Shown: piece by piece, positions 10,956 through 22,570 of the stretch
Position numbering within the stretch: position 1 is the stretch's first letter
Layout of the letters: each line of letters begins with the position of its first letter
Assembly: GCA_022606425.2 (NCBI GenBank)
Contig: JAHDVF020000883.1
Location: 1,984,001-2,048,000, forward strand
Length of the DNA: 64,000 nt
Direction: 5' to 3'
Origin: Lepidostoma basale
Lineage: Eukaryota > Arthropoda > Insecta > Trichoptera > Lepidostomatidae
Notes under the pieces: model-generated
Told to the model about the DNA's origin: nothing
Seen by the model: only the letters and a program-made list of their open reading frames with translations
The model's database searches: none
Translations under genes and position numbers: made by a program

Positions 10956-11102
10956 TAATATTTTTAAAAAAGGTCGAGAAACATACGTTAGCATCTATTT
11001 CTAATTTTTTATTATTATGTATTATTTAATGATGCTCTGTTTTATTTTGAGATTAAATAGATTTACCGTTCAGCAAAACACGTGTTGATTTTAACTTTAC
11101 GG

Positions 11103-11215
11103 TTTGTGAATGTAGAAGAAGCGCGATATTTATTTCTGGATAGAACAATGTGATGGTCCATCCTCTCTACCTACCCCTCTGGAGAAACGGTGTGTGGTAA
11201 GTTAGTGAAAATAAA
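11103..11215 (+). repeat. LINE-A 3' terminal fragment
   Basis: NVEEARYLFLDRTM-like text and then the shared 3' end, altered to CTACCTACCCCTCTGGAGAA and ACGGTGTGTGGTAAGTTAGT. Only the last 110 nt of the element remain. Confidence 0.7.
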
Positions 11216-11654
11216 CTTTCAATAATAATTTAATTAGGTTTGTTAATCAATGTTTCGGTCGTGTAAATAATCTTCGCCGATTCGAGAAATCATTCGATAT
11301 TTAAAATCATTTTAAACTTCCCACTACTAGTCATCAACTAAGAAACTAGAATTCTTAAGTGTGTGGGTATATTAATAATTGATTAGTACCCAATCCACTC
11401 TCGACTCGTTCCTAAGTGTACTCGGGTACCTTTGGGGAACATCCGCTCCTCCAATGTTCGAAGATGAAATCATAAAAAAATGGTCGATTAACTTTTTTAA
11501 TAAGACAAGGCGTTATATTTATTGATTTTTGATCGTCACTTTGTAGCGATGAATGAACTCGGGATGCTCACTGAGACCTTACAGTGCGTCGGAAATATTC
11601 CATCCATTACGAAAAGGTGCTTAACAAGGAAAATATTTTTATAAACCAAACATT

Positions 11655-11755
11655 TATCATGACACCGTTTCCCTGTAGGGGTAGCAGAAGAGTAGGACTG
11701 GCACATTGTTCTATCCTGACATAATTTTTGCGCTTTCTATACGTTTATACAGATT
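11655..11755 (-). repeat. LINE-A 3' terminal fragment
   Basis: Reverse complement of the LINE-A end: GACACCGTTTCCCTGTAGGG at 11660-11679, then TGTTCTATCCTGACATA, the reverse of the segment coding CQDR. Confidence 0.65.
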
Positions 11756-11854
11756 CGTTTTCACTTATGTATTATACAATATTACTAATTAAAATACAAT
11801 TTCATATTTTTTTTCCTTTAACAGATCTGGCACGCACAATTATTTAATATAATC

Positions 11855-12140
11855 AAATGATTTTACAGAAATCTCTTGATGGAAGTTTTTTTAAAATAAT
11901 AATGAAATGAAACGATGTTTTTTAACTACTTCCACTTTTGTCTTTATTTTGACAGCGGCAGGTTTCGCCAGCCTCACTAGCATCGACAGACTGGTTGACG
12001 CTGGCATCGAGACACCAGTCTGTCGATGCCAGCGAGCCTGGCGAAACCGGTAGCTATCAAAATAAAGACAAAAGTGGAAGTAGTTAAAAAAAACATCGTT
12101 TTATTCCATTATTATTTCAATTATTTAATGAAATGCATGC
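11855..12140. repeat. F5 foldback element
   Basis: Very clean inverted arms. Left has AACGATGTTTTTTAACTACT and CTTTTGTCTTTATTTTGACA; right has the exact reverses up to about 12105. The centre is flanked by GGTTTCGCCAGCC on the left and GAGCCTGGCGAAACC on the right. One-armed or decayed F5 copies lie at 28.1, 35.6, 36.15 and 49.8 kb. There is no coding capacity. Confidence 0.85.
12017..12055 (+). ncRNA. Hammerhead-like motif, altered core (F5)
   Basis: Order kept: AGU (12017-12019), CUGUCGA (12020-12026), extra U, stem II GCCAG/CUGGC (12028-12032 with 12038-12042), GAAAC (12043-12047), palindrome ACCGGU, then A and GCU. Core A6 is U in this family, including the 28.1 kb copy, so activity is doubtful. 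Confidence 0.4.
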
Positions 12141-12344
12141 ATCGAACAATTTTGTGTCACAACCGAAATATAATATTATATGTCAGCGAAACATTAACTG
12201 AATTGTTATGAAAATACACAGTGTAATTCTCCTATTCTTCGTTTTTTTAACAGATCTTACTATTTTTGACACAAAAATAATGTTTCATTAGATGATATTC
12301 AAATGTCCCTCCATCTTTAAGGTGATCTTCCAGGTGAACGATAT

Positions 12345-12710
12345 CCGGAGAGGATTTTATTAGCGGCTGTATATGCGTGTCTATCACTATCCATTCTGGT
12401 TACATGGTCCCTGCATTGTTTTCTTCTGGATAAACTTCACCGAACAACGATCTCTATTTCGCAGTTTTTTTTACTTTCGCGTTACGGACACCATCTCAGA
12501 GAGTTTTCCTGTAATACATCTAAGAACTTTGATCTCAGATGTTCTAAGAACCAATAATATAATTATGATAGGTTGCACGCCTGTCTTATAAATTCAGACC
12601 TTGCTGTCAATCTTTGTTCTTCGAGACCAAACTTTTTATATACCCTGATTCAGGTGACGTTTTATTAACTTGTTCTTGTATTTTGGTTTAAATGTCAAAA
12701 ATAATGCAAA
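12345..12710 (-). pseudogene. LINE-D tail relic
   Basis: Reverse of the text at 1-345, decayed: segments matching KIRIYKTGVQPIIII, LRTSEIKVLRCITGKLSEMV and an N-terminal QVNKTSPESGYIKSLVSKNK are readable with stops and shifts. The left end lies near CGGCTGTATATGCGTGTCTA. Confidence 0.7.
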
Positions 12711-13295
12711 TGTATATTTATCTATAAAAGTTCCGACGTACCATACAATGTCAGTAGTTACAAACATAAGTATAATTTTCATTTTAACAATCATCTATTT
12801 TTTTCGAATCCTTGAAAAATGAGGCATGAGTATTATTTAGGAAAAATTTACGTAAATTTTTAGATTATCAGAGATAAATGCTTTAAGTTAATAATATTTC
12901 AATTTGGATGTCTATTAAATGATTCAACCACACAATGTGATGACCGGGCTGTATGTATTGGAGTAGTGAGTATGAATTCGGTGCGTAGTAATTATTATAT
13001 GATTATGCTCCTCCACTCAGAGTAGACTTATGGCCCACAACATATTATTAATTTAACAATGATTTAGCTTGAATAGAGTCCAACCGGTAATTACTGGAGT
13101 TGGGAAACGAGCTACCTGGAAGTGTTTATGGAAAATTATGTATTGATCTGATGTGGCTGTCTTATACTTCTAACAGCATTACTTTTGGGTATTCTGAAGA
13201 CCAACTGCAAATTTAAAGGACATTTTGAATGTATGCAAATTCTTGTAGACAAATACTGGATTTTACCCATTGCGGATATATTATTTTTTTATAAG
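12711..13295. other. No gene or named repeat seen
   Basis: Mixed composition. No frame or repeat arm could be assigned. Confidence 0.4.
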
Positions 13296-13430
13296 GATTA
13301 ATTGTATCTCAATAGAGACGAAGATGTAAATTGTTTTCTGGGAACAGAATAGGTTGGCCGAGGCGCTTACATCATTGGTTGGGTTGAGCGATCGCTTTAT
13401 GTTTAACAACATTCCCCATTCCGCCCTGTT
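13296..13430 (+). repeat. F3 fragment
   Basis: GATTAATTGTATCTCAATAG at 13296 is the F3 terminus, followed by GGTTGGGTTGAGCGATCGC. The right half is missing. Confidence 0.75.
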
Positions 13431-14219
13431 TGGTTTTCTCGTAACCCTTATTTAAAATAATCAGGAAAATTTCCCGAAATCGGCCTTTTTCAAGGTTGTT
13501 GGTATTTTTATTCCAAATAGATATCTTAAACAGTGTTTTCTCCTCCGGCATATATTGTTTTATCTACCGGCTGCCGGAATTCTCCTGCTTCTAGTGATGC
13601 CGGTGGGGAGAGCAATCAGTCTACAGAACACGATCGTGATTCCACACATGAAGTTTTACGTATTCGTGAAACGTTCTGGATCCGAATACTCATGTGTTCC
13701 TGGAAGTTTGGTTCTCAATTAAAATAGATACCTTTAACTGTAATTTTGTTTGTGTTATCTTTTGAGAGAAATAAACCGTTTTGATTAGATTGGCTAATTA
13801 GATAACAGAGTTATTTTCTAAATAATCATAAATTATATTTCCGTTGATGATGCAATTTTTTAAATGAATTTTGGAAAACAAATATAATATATTTCAGCAT
13901 ATATTAAATGTGATAACCTTACAATGGTTAAATACAATTCAAATGATATTATATTTTTAAACTTTGTAAATTAAAATTATTTAATCACAAAGTGAGTTGT
14001 ATCTATATGAACATTGTAAAATTACTTTTTACGGTTGACATGTTTCGTCTTAAAATGACCTTAGAAATAAACTCGATAGGGCATCTAATGCCAACTGTTC
14101 AGACAACACGGAATTAAAATATTATTTAAATAAATTTCACATTTCTTTAAATATGTAGTTAATTTGATCTTCATACGTAACATTTATATTTCCGGTACTG
14201 ACTTCGCTCATTATTTTCT

Positions 14220-14410
14220 CGTGTGGTGAAATGAATTAATTAATTAGCATATTCGGTATCTCCCATACGTCCTCCACATCGCAGGCGGGGGGGGGAGTAG
14301 GTGTCGTTAATGACGTTGGCGATCGTCACACGATCTATTCTGGGAGCGCCAGTTGATATGAGGGCGATTGTGTAACTGACAAGTCCACATTATGGACTGT
14401 TAATGATATC
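14220..14410. other. GC-richer block with homeodomain-type TAATTA sites
   Basis: The block is repeat-free, with a run of nine G at 14287-14295. TTAATTAATTAGC at 14236-14248 and TTAATTAATTAAC at 14412-14424 flank it. TGGAC...GTCCACATTATGGAC gives short internal repeats. Possible regulatory DNA; inference only. Confidence 0.25.
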
Positions 14411-14597
14411 TTAATTAATTAACTAGTGCAAACACAACACGTATGAATAATTAAAATAAAATATTGATAATCTAAGAAATCGATTTTGTGTCAGCAATGA
14501 TTTGAAATGCTTTGAGACAATGCTTTTTAATTATGAAGTGCATATGTTATGAACAACATTTTTAAGCATCATGTGTTTAAAGTTTTTTTTTTTTAAC

Positions 14598-14629
14598 GTA
14601 CCAGTGTAAAAAACACTTTACACTGGTAC
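14598..14629. repeat. 13-bp inverted repeat
   Basis: GTACCAGTGTAAA (14598-14610) and TTTACACTGGTAC (14617-14629) pair exactly around a 7-10 nt loop, next to a T run. No named element matches. Confidence 0.8.
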
Positions 14630-15234
14630 CTGTATACATCCTATTAAGTTATTTGGTGCAGTATAGTTATAAATAACTTAACAACATAACTTTATAACAA
14701 GAATCATTACCAAATTTATCAGTTATTGATAGACCAACTTTAACAATTTTCCACTATCGAAATGGTATTCTCTTGATAAAAACCTTGAACCATATCACAA
14801 GACCAATGATGTGATAATCAACGAAATATTATTTATATATAACTTTCAAAACCTCGTTTTTTTTATAACACTTCATTCAATGAAGTGTTGCAAAAACACA
14901 ATAAAATTCAAATATGAATCCACAATCCAAGTAAGGCCATATATAGAAGAAAATAAAATTGAAATTAAATAAAAGCACATTGTAATATTACAATAATCTT
15001 TCTTTTTAAAATATTATTAATAATTATAGAAATATGTTATTTTTGTAAATTTTCAATTGAATTTTATAATGAACATCCAACATTATGAGAAGATTGCGGA
15101 AGAAGTGAAACATAAAAATAATATTTCTTTTGTTTAATTTATTATGTGCATAGTTTCGAAATTAAATAAAATAAAAAATATCCGAAAAACCACGTGTAAA
15201 ACTACGGTATATTACGGAAGTTATTATATATTTG

Positions 15235-15365
15235 GTGCCAACTAGTAATTATATTTGAAATCACCTGGTTTCGCTTGAACCCAAGCTTCATCAGGGGAAC
15301 GCAAGAACTGTACTTATATTGCCCTGATAAACCATGGGTACAAGCAAAACTAGATGGCATCCAAT
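15235..15365. repeat. F6 foldback element, decayed
   Basis: Left arm (minus): CUGAUGA at 15288-15294, extra A, perfect stem II GCUUG/CAAGC (15282-15286 with 15273-15277) with GGUU loop, GAAAC at 15268-15272, but ACCAGGU-G afterward, which loses the permitted cleavage-site base. Right arm (plus): GCC-CUGAUAA at 15321-15330 and ACUAGAUGGC at 15350-15358. The clean F6 copy is at 44.6 kb. Confidence 0.65.
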
Positions 15366-15431
15366 ATATGGTACTATTCCGTGGTAAAACAACGAATTTT
15401 ATTACCAAAGCATTTTTTTTGGATATATATT

Positions 15432-15525
15432 TTATTTCAAGTGCCCTGTCGGGTCCCCCCAACGTTGGCGATTACTTCGGAGAACCTGTCCCTGTCCTGC
15501 GCCACTCGGAACAGCGTATATATAA
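15432..15525 (-). repeat. LINE-B 3' fragment
   Basis: Minus-strand text equals the last codons of LINE-B (ELFRVAQDRDRFSEVIANVG-like). The plus strand reads GTGCCCTGTCGGGTCCCCCC AACG, almost the same as 28505 onward. Confidence 0.7.
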
Positions 15526-16374
15526 TTTATACGTATATAACAATTAAGTAAGTGCATTATGCAAAATTTAAAAGAAGATTTTATGTCGGTTAAAAAATGA
15601 ATATAAAGCAAAATCGCATATTTTGCCATAACTTGGTCAAATTATTCGAGCCTATAAGATTTGAAGTCAGCATAAATTAATACTTAATTACTTTTCAACA
15701 TGTTTTTTTTTTTTGCATAAATACTTTTTATAGTATAAAAAACGAGCAAATTAAAATTACATAAGTTAAAACGTCCACAATTCTAGTGAGAAAAGATTGG
15801 CATAATTACCGAATAAATAATGTTTCCGCGATAAATTTCTTTAATTAACTGTTTACATTAGCATTTAAGGTCCCAAATCGAAGGCATAAATAAACTACCT
15901 AATTTGTCTAGGAGACTTCTTTATTAGAAACTTATAAATCCACAGCAAGGGGGAGTTTTATTGAGGTTAAACAAAGCCATTTACGGTACCTAATTAATTT
16001 TTAATCCAACAAATAACACGAACTGGCAATAAAAATCTCGGTGAAATTTTATTGCGGGAAAAAAGTGATTTGTGACAATTTTCAAAGCAGAACATCGTCA
16101 ATTTCAGTGCGTTTGAATTTAAATTAACAAATTAATAGTGTGGGATCAAAACGCGTTCGTAAATCTGGAAACTACACGCTGCGATCGCATATACTCCTAT
16201 ATTCAATTAATTCGTTATTACCTTGTGCACAGGATGATCCGAAAATTATGCCAAACCGATAGATTTAGTTCTTGATTTGATTAATCCATTCATATACGGA
16301 ATATGCAATACTTCAACAATATTGAATGTTTAAATTTTGGAATACTGTTATTATGCGAATCACAATTTATTTTT
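15526..16374. other. AT-rich stretch, no gene seen
   Basis: No recognisable repeat arm, exon or RNA gene. Confidence 0.4.
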
Positions 16375-17283
16375 GGGAAGAAATGCAGCTCACAACGTCA
16401 TAAATACTACACGAGAACTCAATACAAATACCAACACTAAAATAAGAGTAGACGGAGAACTGTCCAAATCCATAAAACTTCATTAGGCATAAGACAAGGA
16501 GACAGTTTGAGCCCATTTCTTTTCAACCTCATTATGGGTGAAATAATAGGAGATGTCACATAACTTGGTTTAGGATACTGCATAGGGAAGGATGTAGTGA
16601 GTGTCATATGCTACGCGGTCAATGCTGCACTTATAGCAGAGTCGGAAGACGAACCGTAAAGACTTTTAAATAGATTTCAGACATCGGCCGCTTCAATATC
16701 TCAGTTGAAAAAAACAAAAACCAGGACATTCTCAAAAGAACCCTTAGGATGCAGGCTATCCTTAAATGACAGAATGCTGGAACAGGTTGCAAAGTTTAGA
16801 TATCTGGGAGTGGATCTGCTCAGTCAAAAAAATCTTGTCAGTGAAACAATAGGACAAGTCAACAAGGCTTCGGCGGTATCAGGTTGTCTCAATGATATAA
16901 TATGGAAAAACAAGTATATGAGAACTGACAGTAAGGTCAATATATATAAAACCTGCGTAAGGCCTATACTGACATATAGCATTGAGACCAGAGCGGATAC
17001 CACACGAACGAAGGCTAAAGTACGGGTGGCAGAGATGAGGACGCTGAGGATGATAGCAGGAAGGACTATTTGAGATAGAGTGAGGAACATGGCTATCCGC
17101 GAGATCTGCAAGCTGCAGGAATGCGCACGTGCAGAGAATGGATCCCACCAGAATCCCACACGCTGTGATCAGATTCAGTCCCCCCGGAAGACCGCCGAAG
17201 AGATGGAGAGATAGTTGGGAGTCAACCTCCCAAGAGAGGCCAGCCTGATTTCAGGAACCGACCAAAAGAAAAAGAAGAAGAAG
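16375..17283 (+). pseudogene. LINE-D reverse transcriptase to C-terminus, decayed
   Basis: The longest LINE-D relic. Near 16480 GIRQGDSLSPFLFNLIMGEI is the RT motif before the catalytic box. The box itself, which should be Tyr/Phe-Ala-Asp-Asp, reads CYAVNAAL near 16609, so both metal-binding Asp are gone. After a stop come FRYLGVDLLSQKNLVSE, KASAVSGCLNDIIWKNKY, KVNIYKTCVRPILTYSIETR and VAEMRTLRMIAGRTI, again a stop, then RVRNMAIREICKLQE and an AAG-rich end at 17268-17283. Stops and frameshifts make it non-functional. Confidence 0.85.
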
Positions 17284-17430
17284 ATTATCGCAACAACTGT
17301 TTCGCCAACCTATCGAATGTTACAACGGCATCATCGAGTATTACAAACAACTGTCGTTTGGTACAAACGATGATGCCAAAATAGGTTGGCGAAATAACAG
17401 TCGGGACAATCTCATAAAAAATAAATTGTA
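17284..17430. repeat. F7 foldback element, decayed
   Basis: Left CAACTGTTTCGCCAACCTAT and right ATAGGTTGGCGAAATAACAG are inverted. The right arm reads GAUGAUGCCAAAAUAGGUUGGCGAAA: stem GCCAA/UUGGC is kept but the first bases of the core and the GAAAC C are lost. It abuts the AAG end of the LINE-D relic. Confidence 0.7.
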
Positions 17431-17614
17431 GTACGTGAGTTACTATTGTTTCAATATTAAAACATTTAATGAAGATAATTTTGCCTAGTATTTTTTTAAT
17501 TCTCAAATTAATTTTTCTTTCTCTTTTTACAAGTCTGATGACTTGTCGTTGGTTGCATCTCCGCTCTCCTGGGAAGCTAACTACCAACTATCTATATATA
17601 TCTAACCTAACTAA

Positions 17615-18090
17615 CTAACTGCATGAAGCATGGAACTGGCAAAAGAAGGATGAAAGTAGAATAAATTAAGTAGAATTGAGATCTCTAAGACGAATGTGGA
17701 AAAAAAACTCGGTGTGTCGAATGAAAATATAAGAAGTGAATGCCGTGCGAATTATAATGTTATGAACAAAATAATGAAAGGATCATTAAGATGATTTGGA
17801 CATATGGAAAGAATGAATGAAGAAAGAATGGTAAAAAAATAATTATGTTAACGATGTAAATGGAATCAGAAATAGAGGAAGACCGAGGAAAACTTGGCAC
17901 GATCAAATATATCAAATATTGAATGTCGGCCATTTGAGGAGTCAGAGAAATCGACGCGTGTGCATGATACGGTGTATGAATGTTGAGGAATCGAGAGAAA
18001 TATGTCAGGAAAGATAAGTGGAGGTAGTCCATTCTTTCTGCCTACCCCTTCGGAGAGACGGCGTGATGGTTGGTTAGTTTTTTTTATATT
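17615..18090 (+). pseudogene. LINE-A tail relic
   Basis: AWNWQKKDESRIN, KNSVCRMKI, SLR, FGHMERMNEERMVKK, NRGRPRKTWHDQIYQIL, HLRSQRNRRVCMIRCMNVEE and the intact nucleic-acid 3' end (CTACCCCTTCGGAGAGACGG, then TGATGGTTGGTTAG). In-frame stops after INX and SLR. Same (GTTA)-type end as 38.2 kb. Confidence 0.8.
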
Positions 18091-18869
18091 TCTCATATAA
18101 TATAACAGCATTGTTCTAAGTCATTTTAACTTGTCATTGATATTGGCTTCAGAATACCCTATAGAATCATAATTGTATGGGTGATATTATATTCTTTCAA
18201 GCATTGGTTTTATCTTGCTAATATGTTTTTTCACACTGAAGGTAACGATAGCCATGTTCATTACGCAATTTAAATAACTAATAGTTTCTCATTAAAGTTA
18301 AGATTCGTTTTAAATTGTGGTCGATCTCCAATTAGAAAGACAATTGAAGGAAACTTTAATTCAACAATGTTTTTTTTTTTAAATATAGTATATTATTTTA
18401 TTTAGTATGTCAATATATAGGATACTTTTAACTGATAACAAATATTTGTATTTAAAATTAATTATTTATGTTCTTAAAATAATAATGTAGGTTTCCGAAG
18501 TATTTGTGATGCATTTTATGTTCCAGGTAGTTTTTATATATAAATAGAGCCGATTTTTATAAAATCATATTTATTGAAAGGTTATAATTTTTTTACCAGT
18601 GTCTATAGTTTATGTATAACGCAATGCTAAGTGATCATCTTATCTATAAAGGCATATAAGTAACCAAATTATTTAATTTAAATGACGTTTAAATATAAAG
18701 TTTTTAATGGACTACAAACAATTTATTATCAATTATATAAATATATATATTTTAATAGTGGCTGTTGATTTTACTTACGAATGGGAAAATTATGGTTATA
18801 GGACTTGTATTCTTGTATGTAATCAATGAATTGCCTTCTGAAGGCACAACACAAAATATGGTGTTTCCT
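18091..18869. other. AT-rich stretch, no gene seen
   Basis: No recognised repeat arm. A T run sits at 18369-18380. Confidence 0.4.
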
Positions 18870-19260
18870 TATCTGACATTGCGTTTGGTATTTTCACACC
18901 TCCGGTATCCTTCTGCGGATCTTGGTATCTTCGCGGATTTATCCACCATCAGGCCAGTGGCAGTGGAGTGCGAGCAGATAATAATATAAACAGCAATATC
19001 GAGACTTGTCGCCCGAGCGCGTAACTCGCTGGCAATATTCTCCAAGGGTCGCCTGCGAGATTGCGTACCCGAAGATAATGTATGCATGGAGATTATGTAT
19101 GAGAAATGACGGCTCTCAGTGGAAAGACCTTTGCTTGATTATTGAGCAGATAAATTATGCGTTGGCGTTCAAGCTGTATGCGAGATTCAAGTGTGAAAAT
19201 CTTTTTTTTTGTCACAACCCTCAGAAATATCTTGTTGACATGATTTTAAATCGAATGTAC
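18870..19260. other. GC-richer unique block, no gene recognised
   Basis: Two overlapping frames (18765-18989 and 19006-19278, +) are open but resemble nothing known. GCATGGAGATTATGTATGAG at 19084-19103 partly repeats at 48966-48986. Possible regulatory DNA. Confidence 0.25.
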
Positions 19261-19648
19261 TCAAAATGTCAGCCTTGAATATATATATTTATCATGTTCT
19301 TGCTGATATACTACTACTTTAATAGAATAAATTCCCTTGTCAGTCAATAAGCTCGGTTTTGAATAATATAAAAGAAAAATAATTTCAAACTTCCAATTAC
19401 CCCAAATATAAATAAAAGTGAAAAATTATGTGTAGTCTTAGAAATATTGGGACAAGATTGTGGTCAATATATAGTAAAATAGTAAAAAAATCTTTTAAAT
19501 TTTTATTAAACGGGGCTAAGTGACATCGCAATAACCAGTAAAAGACTTTGTCAATAGACTTTGCTGAAAACGAATTTCTTAGATTGAAACATAATAAAAA
19601 ATATGTGGCAGCAATTTGCGTATACCTACTAAAAAATTCTTACATAAT

Positions 19649-19786
19649 AACTAACCATCACGCCGTCTCTCTGAAAGGGTAGGCAGAAAGAATGGATTGC
19701 CACACTTTAACCGATGCGGCATTCCATCCTTCTCTTTTCCTCCCCGCGAGAGACGCTGGGTGATGGATTGCGAACCTCATTGCCAC
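19649..19786 (-). repeat. SINE-2 copy
   Basis: From AACTAACCATCACGCC at the (GTTA) end to TGGCAATGAGGTTCGCAATC on the minus-strand 5' side. The tail hairpin is changed to CTACCCTTTCAGAGAGACGG. Confidence 0.8.
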
Positions 19787-20084
19787 CAATAGGCATCTCC
19801 CGCGCACACTTCGATCATCCAACGTCCACGAAATAAATCTAAAACAAATTATATAAAATACAATGATATAAAATAAAATAACAAAATAAAAATAATTTAA
19901 CGTATAATGTTCTTTTAAATGGTCCACATGTTGTCAGCTGGATGATCCGGACGTTTGTATTTATTTAAATTTTTTCCACGTATTCACCGTTTTTTTAATA
20001 AACGGTAATACGCGTATACCATATATTTTAAATTTGATTATTATTATACCAGTCTGTAGTACCTACTGCATGGATGGATATATT

Positions 20085-20310
20085 CCGCAGTGCTCCTTGT
20101 TACCCCGCTCCCTCTCTGCCGCCTGCCCCGCGCCCCGCGGCCTAGCCCGGGGTGTGATTTGAATATTGGGAACATTCGTCCTGACAGCCGGGAATAAAGT
20201 GGTCCGGTTGTCGATACAAGTTAATTGCCGCTCCCGCTTGCCGACCCAGTGAGGTCTCGTAAACATTTTCACTAGGAGATAAAACTTGTCGAATATACAC
20301 GCCAAATAAT
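20085..20310. other. GC-rich island, no gene recognised
   Basis: The most CpG-rich stretch of the first third (GCGCCCCGCGGCCTAGCCCG near 20129). An 80-codon minus frame (20063-20305) is open but has no recognisable domain and includes Arg/Gly-rich text expected of GC-rich DNA. Promoter, exon or conserved element cannot be told apart by eye. Confidence 0.3.
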
Positions 20311-20337
20311 CGTGCCAAATCTATAACTACAAGATTT

Positions 20338-20535
20338 GACGGCCTTCGTGGAGAGTGGTAAGAGTTCTGACTGCCATATTGAAGGTTCTATCTTTACTAT
20401 CTTTGGTCCATTGTCACTATCTTAGGTCTGGAATAGAATTCACATGACAATAAAATGGAGATAGATTAGCTACCTATCACATGTCACGAGAATCAATATA
20501 ATAGCTTAAAATACTTAATTGGGTTCAAAGATCTC
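20338..20535 (+). repeat. SINE-1 copy (tRNA-derived)
   Basis: Head GACGGCCTTCGTGGAGAGTG matches the tRNA-like head of other copies. The B-box region is eroded to GAAGGTTCTATCTT. The body ACATGACAATAAAATGGAGA and CACATGTCACGAGAATCAAT is typical, and the end is GGGTTCAAAG. Confidence 0.75.
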
Positions 20536-20699
20536 TTTTATACAAAAAAAATTACATTTATTTGACAAATTGCAACATCTCTTAGGGAGTTAACAAATAT
20601 ATAATTTTCGATTATAATTTATTGAATTTTCTTCGATCTTTCTCGACTCTGTACTTCATTCACATTGTAATATAATTTTTTAATGATTATTTCTTTACC

Positions 20700-20980
20700 C
20701 ATGCATCTTTCTTCTTCTTCTTCACAAAGTGTCAAGTCAGTTCCCCCCGACGTCGCGTCGGCTATCACTCTGGCGTAGGCTTCTCTGTCATGTGCTACCC
20801 GGAACAACTGCCCTTCCCTCCGAACTCCGGTTTACTCCTTGATGTTTTTCAGCCAGGACATCTGGGGTCTTCTCACATCGCGCCTCACTCAATCTTCCCT
20901 TTCATGATGAGGTGTAGCAGACCGTATTTCTCGCTGTGGAGAATGTGTCCCAAATACGCCATCTTTCTAGTCCTTCTTCA
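20700..20980 (-). pseudogene. LINE-B tail relic
   Basis: Minus-strand pieces: a segment matching LGHILHSEKYGLLHLIMKG, EGLRRPQMSWLKNI, FRVAHDREAYARVIADATSG, then the GAA-rich end (20707-20723). It stands directly downstream of a LINE-A copy in the same orientation, probably one inserted at the edge of the other. Confidence 0.75.
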
Positions 20981-20981
20981 T

Positions 20982-21480
20982 GTAACTAACTAACTAACTA
21001 ACTAACCATCACGCCATTTTTCCGGAGGGGTAGGCAGAGAGGATGGATCGCCACAATGCTCTGTCCTGGCATACCTCTCGGGCTTTCTCTACATTCATAC
21101 ATCGTACCATGCACGCACGTCGATTATTCCGACTTCGAATGTGGCCGCCTTTTAGTAATTGATTAATTCGGTCATGCCATGTTCTCCTCGGTCGTCCTCG
21201 GCTTCTTTTTCCACTCACGCTGCTTGTGTACAACTTTTTAACCATTCTTCTCTCATCCATTCTTTCCATATATCCAAACCATCTCAAGGATCCTTTTTTA
21301 ATTTTATCCACGATGCAGTCATCTGCCTTACATTTCTCTCTTATTTCATCGTTCGGTATTCTATCATACAACGTTTTCCCGCACATTATTCTTAGTGATC
21401 TCATTTCTACGGCGTTTATCCTGCTTTCATCCTACTTTTGCCAGCTCCAAGCTTCACTTCCATACACTTTCTTCATGTAT
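20982..21480 (-). pseudogene. LINE-A C-terminal fragment, open for 131 codons
   Basis: The minus frame reads MRSLRIMCGKTLYDRIPNDE, SLRWFGYMERMDERRMVKK, RSRGRPRRTWHDRINQLL, NRRACMVRCMNVEKAREVCQ and WRSILSAYPSGKMA with its natural stop at 21009. Upstream text SEAWSWQK continues the frame behind one stop near 21405-21440. The 3' end carries four to five GTTA units (20986-21006). The reading Met is internal to the LINE. There is no RT or endonuclease domain, so it is a dead 5'-truncated copy. Confidence 0.85.
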
Positions 21481-21529
21481 ATCCATTTTATTCTATAAAG
21501 CTTTTTGAATCCACGACTCATTCATATAA

Positions 21530-21790
21530 AACATCACCGGCCGCCACTGCCGGGCTGTATGGCCGCTCGGGCCTCCGCAATCTGAATGATTTAAATTATT
21601 TATTCGGAATGAATTATTTTTATTACCCGATGACGACGCGGTAGCCACTGGATTTGCCGTCCTTAAACCTTGTTCCGATCCTTACAGCGTACTCGATCAA
21701 AAACTGTCCTTACCAGAGATTTCAAACGATAAAGTACTAACAAACCATCTCCCCACGCCGTGCCCGTACCCCAGACAACATAACGTTAAT
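21530..21790. other. GC-richer unique block, no gene recognised
   Basis: CACCGGCCGCCACTGCCGGG and CGATGACGACGCGGTAGCCA stand out from AT-rich flanks. There is no repeat match and no convincing frame. Candidate conserved non-coding DNA. Confidence 0.25.
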
Positions 21791-21887
21791 TTAAGACCCC
21801 GTTGCGTTGATTAGTATCAACCAATATTAATTCATATAGAATAAACAAGTACATAAAGAAAGAACTGATATGTGAATTGTGGTGTTG

Positions 21888-22075
21888 GATTTTAACATAT
21901 ATACAACTTCCAAAAATTTGTCAGACATGGTGGTCATAAGAGAGGTGGAATGGGGAATGTTAATGCGCTTAACCCAACCAATGACAGGTCATAAGTCCTG
22001 TAAACACCGCGATCACCATATTCAGTTTCCAGTTTGCATCTTCGTCTCTATTGAGATAAAATTAATCCTTACATA
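21888..22075 (-). repeat. F3 fragment
   Basis: Right half of F3: GCGCTTAACCCAACCAATGA, then TATTCAGTTTCCAGTTTGCA and the terminus GAGATAAAATTAATCC. Confidence 0.8.
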
Positions 22076-22079
22076 AAGA

Positions 22080-22305
22080 TTATTTATTGTTTCTTGAACA
22101 ATGATGTTAAACTCCATATTAAATTATTAATACGAATGAAACCGTCAGTTTTCTAGAAGTTTTATTATATTTTATAGGAATGACATATTTCGCCCTTCTA
22201 AGGCATTATCAAATTTGATGAAGAGCGAAACATGTCATTCCCATAAAATATAATAAAACTTCTAAAAAAACTGACGTTTTCATTAGTATTAATTACATAA
22301 ATATT
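22080..22305. repeat. F1 foldback element
   Basis: Left end TTGTTTCTTGAACAATGATG (22087-22106), inner CATATTTCGCCCTTCTAAGG, then right inner AGAGCGAAACATGTCATTCC and TAAAACTTCTAAAAAAACTG. The right-arm centre is shortened by a deletion (UUUGAUGAAGAGCGAAAC). Confidence 0.85.
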
Positions 22306-22424
22306 TAACACTACAAAAATAGAAATAGGCATTGATATATATGAACTTGCAAAAAAAAAAAAACGTTCTTTTCAATTAGGTATTCTATTCTCAAACCAGT
22401 AAATTTTTTGTTGTTATTTTAAAG

Positions 22425-22570
22425 TCATTGTCCATGACTCAGAACCATATGTCACCACTGGCTTGATGATGGTGTTATAAATACGCAGCTTGGTGTTTCT
22501 GGATAGAAGCTTGGACTTTATTAACGTTCGCAAGTAGGCTGCAGCTCGTAGGCCTTTTTGAACTCTGTGT
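22425..22570 (-). pseudogene. LINE relic (post-RT segment)
   Basis: The minus strand reads KKAYELQPTCERLIKSKLLS and RNTKLRIYNTIIKPVVTYGS then ESWTMTLK, the connection region C-terminal to the RT of LINEs. Only about 48 codons remain. Confidence 0.75.

Noticed and set aside
12020..12055. F5 motif as an active hammerhead
   Set aside because: Core A6 is U in both F5 copies; listed as hammerhead-like only.
13296..22075. F3 ends as long terminal repeats of a retrovirus-like element
   Set aside because: The ends are inverted, not direct, and no gag, pol or env-like frame lies between them.
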